This document shows, one piece after another, positions 1-6,864 of a stretch of 26,238 nt of DNA. This stretch comes from CAZBYL01 sp964522805. GTDB taxonomy: Bacteria > Synergistota > Synergistia > Synergistales > Synergistaceae. The DNA is taken from contig CAZFWP010000013.1 in assembly GCA_964522805.1 (NCBI GenBank), positions 1 to 26,238 of the forward strand. Direction: 5' to 3'. The notes under the pieces are model-generated. The model was not told the DNA's origin and did not search any database. It saw nothing but the letters and a program-made list of their open reading frames with translations. Position 1 is the stretch's first letter, and each line of letters starts with the position of its first letter. The position numbers were made by a program, and so were the translations under genes.

Positions 1-63
1 GACGGCACCAGCTACAGAGAACCCTTCACGGTATATGCGGGACTGTCGTTTGAAATGAACTAG
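1..63 (+). CDS. C-terminal tail of an unknown protein, possibly an outer-membrane beta-barrel
   Basis: Frame 1 is open from the window edge to a TAG at 61-63 and encodes only 20 residues, ending PFTVYAGLSFEMN. An intrinsic terminator begins about 24 nt later, so this is a real gene end. The alternating hydrophobic/aromatic pattern (YAGLSFEM) resembles the last strand of an autotransporter or other outer-membrane barrel, which usually ends in an aromatic residue close to the C-terminus. That reading is inference from a very short peptide. The gene body lies outside the window, so the family cannot be named. Confidence 0.4.
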   Translation, partial: DGTSYREPFTVYAGLSFEMN

Positions 64-86
64 CTTATTACCGTAATGAATTGAAT

Positions 87-123
87 AAAAAACAGCGGGG
101 CTGAATAAGCCCCGCTGTTTTTT
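87..123 (+). terminator. Rho-independent terminator of the left-edge gene
   Basis: A perfect inverted repeat pairs 87-102 with 108-123 around a 5-nt loop. It has a GC-rich core (CAGCGGGGCT) and ends in a run of six T. It lies directly after the stop at 61-63. The A-run on the left arm would also allow some termination on the minus strand. Confidence 0.9.
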
Positions 124-240
124 GCAGAATCACTTTGCAGACGCAAAATCCCCATATCTGAATAATTATCGTTTGCAAACAATAAAGCAATGACTAGCTG
201 TGGGTGAATTTTTCTGACAAAAGCTTGCCCGCTGTTTATA

Positions 241-595
241 TTGGTGAAAGAACATACGGGGCAAGGTTATACTAATGCAGCGGAAGCTGACCTGCCCAAA
301 TACTTTGACACCCGCAGCCGCGAATTGCCCGTAAATCTTTTGCGCAAACAAATTCAGGACAAACGCGTAACAGACCTTGTAAAGAAGTATATGGAAAGCG
401 GAAGTTATGGAAGACGGAGTGGTATGCCGAATGGAAGAAGGCACAGCGCGAGGCGGGTCTTTTTCACCGTTGCCGGCGCACATCTGCCTGAATGAGTTTG
501 ACGGCTAAAGGGAACACATGGGCGTGAAGCGGTTTGTTTGCCGACAGGATAAGCTGCGTTTCGTGCGTTATTTCTGGGTTTTGTTTTTCTGTTAG
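241..595 (+). pseudogene. Decayed group II intron reverse transcriptase/maturase fragment
   Basis: Read in two frames, this stretch aligns by eye with the reverse-transcriptase domain of group II intron proteins (LtrA type). From 241 the first frame gives KYFDT, then NLLRKQIQDKRVTDLVKKY and MESG. A single extra A near 403 shifts the frame. Reading from 404 then gives VMEDGVVCRMEEGT, a degenerate GG..SPL block and LNEFD, where intact proteins have GTPQGGPLSPLLANIYLNEFD. An in-frame TAA follows at 506-508. Beyond it RFVRY (557-571) is still visible, but the catalytic YADD that should follow is lost. The N-terminal RT segments, maturase domain X, endonuclease domain and intron RNA domains V/VI are not seen. 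It is a dead relic between the terminator at 87-123 and the rnf promoter. The family match is from memory of conserved blocks, not a search. Confidence 0.8.
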
Positions 596-605
596 TAATT
601 TATAA

Positions 606-715
606 TTGACAATTATTGTAAAAATTTTTTTACGTAAGGTAAATCTCCTGTTTTTATCTTCCTTTTTTGCGCTTTAATGATAGAATCATTTATTAACGCA
701 TCATTAATCGATGCG
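606..715 (+). promoter_or_regulatory. rnf operon upstream region with three inverted repeats
   Basis: This AT-rich stretch between the intron relic and rnfC holds three short dyads: ACAAT-T-ATTGT (609-619), overlapping a perfect -35-like TTGACA at 606-611; AATGAT-AGA-ATCATT (676-690); and CGCATC-(7)-GATGCG (697-715). No good -10 lies 17 nt after the TTGACA, so the transcription start is unclear. The second dyad loosely recalls the arms of a Fur-type box, but its 3-nt centre does not match the classical 7-1-7 site. It is plausibly the control region of the Fe-S-rich Rnf complex; which protein binds is unknown. Confidence 0.4.
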
Positions 716-766
716 GATTTTGCCATTTCGGTTTTTAACGTGATGTAGTCAAGGAGGAAGCAGGTT

Positions 767-2104
767 ATGAATCTCCCGACATTCTGGGGGGGTATACACC
801 CGCCTCAGAAAAAAGATCTTACTGTTAATGAGAAAATTGTGGACTACCTGCCGGTTGGGGAGCTTGTCTTTCCCATGGCGCAGAATATTGGAGCGCCAAA
901 CCAACCTTTAGTGAAAAAGGGCGACGCTGTTCTTGCAGGACAGAAGCTCGGCGGTAATGATGCCTTTGTATCTGCGCCCATTCTTTCCAGCGTTTCCGGG
1001 ACTGTGAAGGACGTAGCTCCTAGGATGACTTCTTCCGGTACGGAAGAACTGTGCGTGATTATTGAAAATGATGGGAAATATGAGATGGATCCATCTTGGA
1101 CGCCGCTGGAGAATTATGAAACCACCGACCCCAAGGAATACCTTAAGCGCATCAGAGAGGCCGGAATTGTCGGTTTCGGCGGTGCTACCTTTCCCACAGC
1201 GGTGAAGCTCTCACCGCCGCCTGAGAAGAAAATACGCTATCTGATTATCAACGCCGTTGAGTGCGAGCCATATCTCAACTGCGATAACCGCTTGATGCTG
1301 GAGGATCCGCAAAAAATAGTTTTGGGGCTCAAGTTGCTGATGCGCCTCTTTCCCGACGCCGAAGGCATTATCGCCATTGAAAACAATAAGCCCGAGGCCG
1401 CCGCTTTGATGACGAGTGAGCTGGCGAAGCTGAACGCTCCCAAGATGTCGGTGAAGACCTTGGCGGTGAAATATCCTCAGGGTGCGGAAAAGATGCTGAT
1501 CGAGGCTTTGACGGGGCAGGAATATGTGATGTCTGCGCTGCCTGCCGATGTGGGCTGTATTATTCTCAATGTCCGCACCACGCATCAGATATATGAAGCC
1601 ATCGCCCTGGGCAAACCTGCCGTGAGCCGTATCGTCACTGTTACCGGCGAGACGATAGTTCACCCGATGAATATCCGCGTGCCTCTTGGAACGTCCGTTA
1701 GGGAGCTGATAGAGCTCTGCGGCGGTTTTAAAGAGCAGCCGGCGAAGATTCTTTCCGGCGGCCCGATGATGGGTACATCGCTGCGCTCCATTGACATTCC
1801 CGTAGTGAAGGGAACTTCCGGAATTTTGGCTCTCTCCGCGGACTCTGCCCACTTGCACGAGGAAACGGCCTGCATTCGCTGCGGACGCTGTGTTGCTGCC
1901 TGCCCGATGGGGATTATGCCCCATGAGCTTAACCCTCTGGTGCTGATGCGGGATTATAAGACATTTGAAGAAAAGGGCGGTCTCAACTGTATCGAGTGCG
2001 GCTGCTGTACGTACTCATGTCCCGCGAACCGCCACCTTACTCAGTCTTGCCGCGACGGCAAGGCGACTATTATGGAGATGCGCAGAAAGGCGGCGGCGAA
2101 ATAA
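767..2104 (+). CDS. rnfC: Rnf electron transport complex subunit C
   Basis: This is the peripheral, NADH-facing subunit of the membrane Rnf complex, which transfers electrons between ferredoxin and NAD+ and pumps Na+ or H+. The 445-residue product starts MNLPTFWGGIHPP, the usual RnfC opening. It carries a Rossmann/SLBB-like core with FGGATFPTAVKL and NAVECEPYL, followed by two 4Fe-4S motifs: CIRCGRCVAACP near residue 369 and CIECGCCTYSCP near residue 408. The length fits the short clostridial-type RnfC without the long alanine-rich tail of proteobacterial forms. ATG at 767 is preceded by AAGGAGGA (751-758). It is the first gene of rnfCDGEAB, and its TAA overlaps the rnfD start by one base. 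Confidence 0.96.
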   Translation: MNLPTFWGGIHPPQKKDLTVNEKIVDYLPVGELVFPMAQNIGAPNQPLVKKGDAVLAGQKLGGNDAFVSAPILSSVSGTVKDVAPRMTSSGTEELCVIIENDGKYEMDPSWTPLENYETTDPKEYLKRIREAGIVGFGGATFPTAVKLSPPPEKKIRYLIINAVECEPYLNCDNRLMLEDPQKIVLGLKLLMRLFPDAEGIIAIENNKPEAAALMTSELAKLNAPKMSVKTLAVKYPQGAEKMLIEALTGQEYVMSALPADVGCIILNVRTTHQIYEAIALGKPAVSRIVTVTGETIVHPMNIRVPLGTSVRELIELCGGFKEQPAKILSGGPMMGTSLRSIDIPVVKGTSGILALSADSAHLHEETACIRCGRCVAACPMGIMPHELNPLVLMRDYKTFEEKGGLNCIECGCCTYSCPANRHLTQSCRDGKATIMEMRRKAAAK

Positions 2105-3024
2105 TGGAGCGTTTGCTGGTTGTCTCAAGTTCACCGCATATTCACGCGCCACTGGAAACAGACAAGATTATGATGTGGGTGCTGATTGCGCTCGCACCGG
2201 CGGGGCTGGCGGGGGTTTATTTCCTCGGTCTGCGCTGCGCTTTGGTAATGGCTGTATGTGTGGCTGCGTCCGTGATTTCCGAAAAAGTTTGGCAGGCGCG
2301 CGCGGGACGCAAAGATACCACCCGCGATCTTTCCGCGGCTGTCACCGGGCTGCTTTTGGCATATAACCTGCCGCCTGCGATTCCCTACTGGATGGCGGCG
2401 GTGGGAAGCGTTTTTGCGATTATCATCGTCAAGCAGTTCTTTGGCGGTATAGGCTGTAATATCGTCAACCCAGCTCTGGCGGCGCGTGCGATGATGCTTA
2501 CCAGCTGGCCTGTGCCGATGACAACTTGGACGGTGCAGGGAGTTTCCGGAGCCACGCCCTTGGCGATGATTAAGGGCGGGTTTGGCACTTTGCCGCCGAT
2601 AAGCGATCTGATTATCGGCAATGTCGGAGGCTGTATCGGTGAAACCTCAGCGGCTGCTCTTTTGCTGGGCTTTGCCATTTTGCTGGCCAAGGATATTATC
2701 AAATGGCACATTCCCGTTGTCTATGTAGTGACGGCGGCTGCTCTTTCAGCTGCTTTCGGACGTCCCGCTTTTTATGAGATTTTTGCCGGCGGACTCTTCC
2801 TCGGAGCCATCTTTATGGCGACAGACTATACCACTTCGCCGATGACAGTGAAGGGACAGATTGTTTTCGCTGTCGGCTGCGGTTTCCTGACGGCGCTTAT
2901 CAGAACTTTCGGAGGCTACCCCGAAGGTGTCTCCTACTCCATATTGATTATGAATCTCACAGTTCCTCTGATTGACAAGGCGCTGCGTCCTCACATCTTC
3001 GGGGAGGTGAAAAAGCGTGGCTAA
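2104..3024 (+). CDS. rnfD: Rnf electron transport complex subunit D
   Basis: RnfD is a polytopic inner-membrane subunit of the NqrB/RnfD family that carries covalently bound FMN. The flavinylation motif SGATPL is present, with Thr about residue 151, and several hydrophobic segments flank it. The open frame extends back to 1996 inside rnfC, but ATG at 2104 is chosen because it overlaps the rnfC stop (TAATG) and gives the family-typical start MERLLVVSSSPHIHAP and a length of 306 residues. The ribosome site lies inside the rnfC end and is only a weak GGCGG, so translation is probably coupled. The 3' end overlaps rnfG by 8 nt. Confidence 0.95.
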   Translation: MERLLVVSSSPHIHAPLETDKIMMWVLIALAPAGLAGVYFLGLRCALVMAVCVAASVISEKVWQARAGRKDTTRDLSAAVTGLLLAYNLPPAIPYWMAAVGSVFAIIIVKQFFGGIGCNIVNPALAARAMMLTSWPVPMTTWTVQGVSGATPLAMIKGGFGTLPPISDLIIGNVGGCIGETSAAALLLGFAILLAKDIIKWHIPVVYVVTAAALSAAFGRPAFYEIFAGGLFLGAIFMATDYTTSPMTVKGQIVFAVGCGFLTALIRTFGGYPEGVSYSILIMNLTVPLIDKALRPHIFGEVKKRG

Positions 3025-3694
3025 AATTATCAGACTATCATTAGTCCTGCTTTTGATTACGGCGATTACGGGAATTATTCTCGGTGCTGTCTATACTGTG
3101 ACTCTCGAACCTATTCGTAAGGTCAAAGAACGGGAAAAGATGGAGGCACTCGCTGCCACTCTTCCCGGAGCGAAAGAGTTTAAAACTCTGCCTGTGAAGG
3201 GCGATGCGGGAATAATTTTGGAGATTAACGAAGGCTCGGCGGCAGGCGCCGTTGTCGGCTACAACTTCACCGTTACTCCCAAAGGCTACGCCGGCCCGAT
3301 AGAAATGGTCGTCGGTGTGGCAAAAGATGGACGGCTGATGGATATTAAAATTCTCAAACACGCAGAGACGCCGGGTCTGGGAGCTAAGGCTACGGAACCG
3401 CTCTTTTCCGGTCAGTTTAAGAACAAATCCGTCCCTAAAATAGAGGTCTCCAAAACGCCTCCTGCATCAACAAGCGAAATCCAGGCGATTTCAGGAGCGA
3501 CAATCACCTCCCGTGCTGTGGCAGCCGGCGTGAATACCGCTCTTGACTATTGGAAGGGCAACTTCAGCGGCGGTGCGGCTCAGACGGCAAGTGCGGTATC
3601 GGAGCCGTCAGCTCCGGCGGATAACAGCGCTGCGGCAGATGCGGTAAGTTCCGCATCGAAGAAAGACGATAAAGACGAGGAGGACAAAGACTGA
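3017..3694 (+). CDS. rnfG: Rnf electron transport complex subunit G
   Basis: RnfG has one N-terminal membrane helix (about residues 5-27) and an extracytoplasmic FMN-binding domain. The flavinylation motif SGATITS is present, with Thr near residue 162, and ApbE would attach FMN there. Start is GTG at 3017, preceded by GGGGAGG (3001-3007), and overlaps the end of rnfD by 8 nt. The protein is 225 residues long. Its last 40 or so residues form a low-complexity Ala/Ser/Pro stretch ending in a strongly charged KKDDKDEEDKD, which is not part of the FMN domain and is probably disordered outside the membrane. The gene ends overlapping rnfE by one base. Confidence 0.94.
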   Translation: MAKIIRLSLVLLLITAITGIILGAVYTVTLEPIRKVKEREKMEALAATLPGAKEFKTLPVKGDAGIILEINEGSAAGAVVGYNFTVTPKGYAGPIEMVVGVAKDGRLMDIKILKHAETPGLGAKATEPLFSGQFKNKSVPKIEVSKTPPASTSEIQAISGATITSRAVAAGVNTALDYWKGNFSGGAAQTASAVSEPSAPADNSAAADAVSSASKKDDKDEEDKD

Positions 3695-4425
3695 TGATGA
3701 ATCCTCTAAAGCTGCTTAAAAACGGCATCTTAACGGAAAACCCCACTTTTGTTTTGGTGTTGGGGCTCTGTCCGACACTCGCCGTCACCTCAAGCGCCAT
3801 CAACGGCATTGGTATGGGGCTGGCCGCCACGGCGGTACTAATGGGCTCAAACCTGGCAATTTCCGCCATTCGCCGCATCATTCCCGATGAAATTCGTATT
3901 CCGGCTTTTATCGTGGTAATCGCCGGTTTTGTTACCGTGGTTCAGCTGCTGATCTCCGCCTATGCGCCGGCTTTGGACAGAGCGTTGGGTATATTCATCC
4001 CCCTCATTGTCGTTAACTGCATTATTTTGGCGCGCGCCGAGGCATTCGCCTTTAAGAACGGTGTTATTGAATCACTTTTTGACGGTATGGGTATGGGGCT
4101 GGGATTTACCGGTGCTCTCACCCTTATCGGCAGCATCAGAGAGCTTCTCGGCAACGGCTCCATCTTCAATATTAATGTGCTGCCCGCCGTCTATCAGCCT
4201 GCGCTTTTGGTGATTCTCGCCCCCGGCGGATTTATCACCTTGGGTATCCTCATCGCCCTCTTCCGTAAATATCAGATGAAAAAGGAAGAGAAGAAGACGG
4301 GCAAAATCTCTGCCTATGACGGCTGGGAGAAACTCGGCGCCTGCGAAGGCTGTTCCCTGCGCGCTCTTTGCGGCGGCGGCAACGATAAAGTCCCCTGTGC
4401 CAAGCAAAAGGAGGGTGATGCCTAA
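3694..4425 (+). CDS. rnfE: Rnf electron transport complex subunit E, with cysteine-rich tail
   Basis: RnfE is an integral membrane subunit of the NqrD/RnfE family, paired with RnfA; together they form the membrane core around an Fe-S cluster. The product (243 residues) begins NPLKLLKNGILTENPTFVLVLG, split here as NPLKLLKNGILT and ENPTFVLVLG, and has about six hydrophobic helices. It runs some 40 residues past the last helix. This tail contains four cysteines, C217-x2-C220-x5-C226-x8-C235, before the stop. A tail of this kind could hold a metal or Fe-S site on the cytoplasmic side, which is inference. Two adjacent ATG codons (3694 and 3697) are possible starts; the first overlaps the rnfG stop. 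The 3' end overlaps rnfA by one base. Confidence 0.94.
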   Translation: MMNPLKLLKNGILTENPTFVLVLGLCPTLAVTSSAINGIGMGLAATAVLMGSNLAISAIRRIIPDEIRIPAFIVVIAGFVTVVQLLISAYAPALDRALGIFIPLIVVNCIILARAEAFAFKNGVIESLFDGMGMGLGFTGALTLIGSIRELLGNGSIFNINVLPAVYQPALLVILAPGGFITLGILIALFRKYQMKKEEKKTGKISAYDGWEKLGACEGCSLRALCGGGNDKVPCAKQKEGDA

Positions 4426-5003
4426 TGTCGCTCTTAGCGCTGTTCATCGGCTCAATCTTTGTCAATAACATTCTGCTTTCACGCTTCCTCGGCTGCTGTC
4501 CCTTCCTGGGCGTATCGAGCAAGCTGGAAACAGCTAAAGGCATGGGAATCGCCGTGGTCTTTGTCATCGTGCTCGCTTCCACAATGACCTGGCTGGCATA
4601 CACTCTTATTTTGGTACCGCTTGGGCTGGAATATCTGTACACTCTTTCGTTCATTCTCATCATCGCTGCTTTGGTTCAGTTTGTGGAAATAGTGCTGAAG
4701 AAGGTTCAGCCCGGACTCTACAAATCACTGGGCATCTTCCTGCCGCTGATTACCACCAACTGCGCCGTGCTTGGCGTTGCGGTTATTAACATGAACGAAA
4801 AATATTCGCTGATAGAATCAATAGTCCATGCTCTCGGCGCTTCCACAGGCTTTCTTCTGGCGATTGTGCTGATGGCCGGTATCCGCGAGAGAATAGAAAT
4901 CAGCCGCGACATGCCAAAATGTTTGTGCGGACTTCCAATCGCACTTGTCACGGCAGGGCTCATGTCAATAGCTTTCATGGGCTTCAGCGGACTCATCAAG
5001 TAG
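4425..5003 (+). CDS. rnfA: Rnf electron transport complex subunit A
   Basis: RnfA is the second NqrD/NqrE-type core membrane subunit, inversely oriented to RnfE in the membrane. The 192-residue product has about six membrane helices and the family signatures NNILLSRFLGCCPFLGVS and LPLITTNCAVLGVA, with the conserved cysteines that ligate the intramembrane 2Fe-2S centre in the Nqr/Rnf family. ATG at 4425 overlaps the rnfE stop (TAATG), with GGAGGGTG just upstream. Length and motifs are those of an intact RnfA. Confidence 0.95.
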   Translation: MSLLALFIGSIFVNNILLSRFLGCCPFLGVSSKLETAKGMGIAVVFVIVLASTMTWLAYTLILVPLGLEYLYTLSFILIIAALVQFVEIVLKKVQPGLYKSLGIFLPLITTNCAVLGVAVINMNEKYSLIESIVHALGASTGFLLAIVLMAGIRERIEISRDMPKCLCGLPIALVTAGLMSIAFMGFSGLIK

Positions 5004-5015
5004 GGAGGCGGGAAG

Positions 5016-5834
5016 ATGAACGGAATCTTGTATCCTGCGCTTGTAATGGGAGGACTGGGGCTTATTTTCGGAGCGATGCTCGCCTTCGCCTCAAAAAAAT
5101 TCTATGTGGAAGTTGACGAAAGACAGGCAAAAGTTCGTGAGATCCTGCCCGGCGCGAACTGCGGCGGCTGCGGTTTTCCCGGCTGCGACGGCTATGCCGA
5201 AGCAGTGGTAAAGGGAGAAGCTAAGGTAACTGCCTGCGCCGCCGGCGGCGCTCCCGTAGCGGAAAAAATCGCCGCGATTATCGGTGTCGAGGCCACGGCT
5301 GAAGAACCGAAGATTGCTTTCCTCAAATGCAAGGGTACTCCGGATAAAACAGCGAGAAACTGTATATACCATGGTGTCGCCGATTGCCGCGAAGCGGTTG
5401 TCGTTCCGGGCAAAGGCCCTTCTGCCTGCACCTTTGGCTGTTTGGGGCTTGGTACGTGCGTTTCCGTATGCCAGTTCGGCGCCATGTCGGTGGTAAACGG
5501 GCTGGCAGTGGTAGACCGCGAAGCCTGTGTCGGCTGCGGCACTTGCGTGGAACAGTGCCCGCGCGGAGTGCTGACTTTGATTCCCAAACATTCCCGTGTC
5601 CAGGTAAGCTGCAACTCGCCCCTCAAAGGCCCTGATGTCAAAAAGGCCTGTGCCGCGGGCTGCATTGGCTGCACTCTCTGCGTCAAGGTCTGCCCCGTTC
5701 AGGCGATTGAGATGAAGGGCGCACTGGCGGTCATAGACCCCTCCAAATGCATTAACTGCGGTCAGTGCGCAGCGAAGTGTCCTGTTAAGAACATCACCGA
5801 CTCACGCCCCGATAAGGGCGAAGCTACGGCATAG
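5016..5834 (+). CDS. rnfB: Rnf electron transport complex subunit B (polyferredoxin)
   Basis: RnfB is the ferredoxin-accepting subunit. An N-terminal membrane helix (about residues 5-25) is followed by a 4Fe-4S domain with C49-x2-C52-x4-C57-x16-C74, then a cysteine-rich linker (CKGTPDKTARNC, CREAV, CTFGCLGLGTC), and then ferredoxin-like pairs CVGCGTCVEQCP, CIGCTLCVKVCP and CINCGQCAAKCP. The count of C-x2-C-x2-C-x3-C motifs matches the clostridial-type RnfB rather than the short proteobacterial form. The start has GGGAGGCGGG upstream. It is the last gene of the operon; the terminator at 5918 follows. Confidence 0.95.
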   Translation: MNGILYPALVMGGLGLIFGAMLAFASKKFYVEVDERQAKVREILPGANCGGCGFPGCDGYAEAVVKGEAKVTACAAGGAPVAEKIAAIIGVEATAEEPKIAFLKCKGTPDKTARNCIYHGVADCREAVVVPGKGPSACTFGCLGLGTCVSVCQFGAMSVVNGLAVVDREACVGCGTCVEQCPRGVLTLIPKHSRVQVSCNSPLKGPDVKKACAAGCIGCTLCVKVCPVQAIEMKGALAVIDPSKCINCGQCAAKCPVKNITDSRPDKGEATA

Positions 5835-5917
5835 TTCCTTTGCTGTGGGCAGAGAATCTTTCTTGCCCAAGGCATGGATTTTTTACCGCGGGCTTTGTGG
5901 CGGCTTGACAGAAAAAC

Positions 5918-5952
5918 AAGCGGGAAGCGGAGAATTTCGCCTCCCGCTTTTT
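5918..5952 (+). terminator. Rho-independent terminator of the rnf operon
   Basis: AAGCGGGAAGC (5918-5928) pairs with GCCTCCCGCTT (5939-5949) with one A-C mismatch and a loop of about 10 nt, followed by a T-run. It sits 84 nt after the rnfB stop, before a separate downstream gene. Confidence 0.75.
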
Positions 5953-6014
5953 ATCTCCGCATGCGCAGCGGTATAATGTCCTGATAATTTTTTGATATGG
6001 GAGTGTTTTTTCGC

Positions 6015-6566
6015 ATGGCAAACAAACCGCGCATCACTTCTCACGCCTTTAAATTGGGCGGCGATGTTATTGATAAGGGCGCACTTTTCAGCAGTCCCGA
6101 CCGCTCCTATAGGTATAAACTGTGGCGGGTATGGGACGAGAGCAAGCCCAAAATAATGTTTATCATGATGAATCCCAGCTGCGCCGATGTTGATTTTGAC
6201 GATGCCTCTGTCGCTAAGTGCGGACGATTTGCGCGGATGTGGGGTTACGGCGGGCTATTTATCGGCAATACCTTCGCTTTCCGAGCAACCGACCAAGATG
6301 ACCTTGTGCTAGAGGACGGCGTTGATAAGGTGGGAGGCGGCAACGACCGCGCCATTTTGGAGATGGCGGCTATGTCAGAGCGCATTATCATGGCATACGG
6401 CAAGCCGAAATCGCCCAAGCTCCGCCAAAGGGGGACGGAACTTTCCCGTCTGCTGGCGGATAACGGCTACCCTCTCTACGCCCTAAAGATACTTAGCGAC
6501 GGCACGCCGGGACACCCGCTCTACATAGCGAAAGATACCGTACCGGTGGAATTTTTTCCGCGCTGA
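6015..6566 (+). CDS. DUF1643 domain-containing protein
   Basis: The 183-residue product matches the DUF1643 family, a group of small cytoplasmic proteins of unknown biochemical function. Recognisable blocks are YRYKLWRVWDE, IMMNPSCADVDFDDASV, CGRFARMWGYGGLFIGNTFAFRA (seen here as GRFARMWGYGG and GNTFAFRA), the charged NDRAI and the C-terminal GTPGHPLYI. An earlier in-frame ATG at 5997 exists, but it has no ribosome site; its own bases supply GGGAG (5999-6003) 11 nt before the ATG at 6015, so the latter is preferred. A TATAAT at 5972-5977 is a plausible -10, with no clear -35. The gene stands alone between the rnf terminator and a convergent operon. Confidence 0.8.
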   Translation: MANKPRITSHAFKLGGDVIDKGALFSSPDRSYRYKLWRVWDESKPKIMFIMMNPSCADVDFDDASVAKCGRFARMWGYGGLFIGNTFAFRATDQDDLVLEDGVDKVGGGNDRAILEMAAMSERIIMAYGKPKSPKLRQRGTELSRLLADNGYPLYALKILSDGTPGHPLYIAKDTVPVEFFPR

Positions 6567-6672
6567 GACGCAGCCGCACTGATACGCAGGCAGACTGCGG
6601 CCCGCAGATAATTTTTCGCTGATTATGTGAAAATCCCGATGTCAGCGGTTGTTTTTCCGCAGCCGAACAAAA

Positions 6673-6714
6673 GCAGCGCCCCTATTCGCCAAAATGGACG
6701 AATATGGGCGCTGC
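6673..6714 (-). terminator. Strong hairpin, likely terminator of the amr/amidohydrolase operon
   Basis: A 16-bp stem pairs 6673-6688 with 6699-6714 with one mismatch and a 10-nt loop. Read on the minus strand it is followed by CTTTTGTT, a modest T-rich tail. It lies about 150 nt beyond the end of the minus-strand amidohydrolase gene. The rest of 6567-6864 shows no gene I can support on either strand. Confidence 0.5.
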
Positions 6715-6864
6715 GCTGTTGTGAGTTGGTATCACAACCGTGCCTTTGTTTTTTTTCACTTGCCGTGCGCTTTTACCGGCAAGTGCCGCATACAGAGACA
6801 GTATCCGCAGCCGGTGCTTCATTACAGCTGGCTTTGGGTGAGACATTGCGCTTGTTTGCTGTCA

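Noticed and set aside
1211..1924. Long minus-strand open frame (237 codons) inside rnfC
   Set aside because: Lies fully antisense to rnfC, whose Fe-S and fold motifs are clear; composition is that of a reverse-frame shadow.
1965..2366. Open frame on the plus strand spanning the rnfC-rnfD junction
   Set aside because: Different frame from both genes, no ribosome site, and a basic arginine-rich translation typical of an out-of-frame reading.
5091..5686. Two minus-strand open frames opposite rnfB
   Set aside because: Antisense shadows of the cysteine-rich rnfB; no ribosome sites or family motifs.
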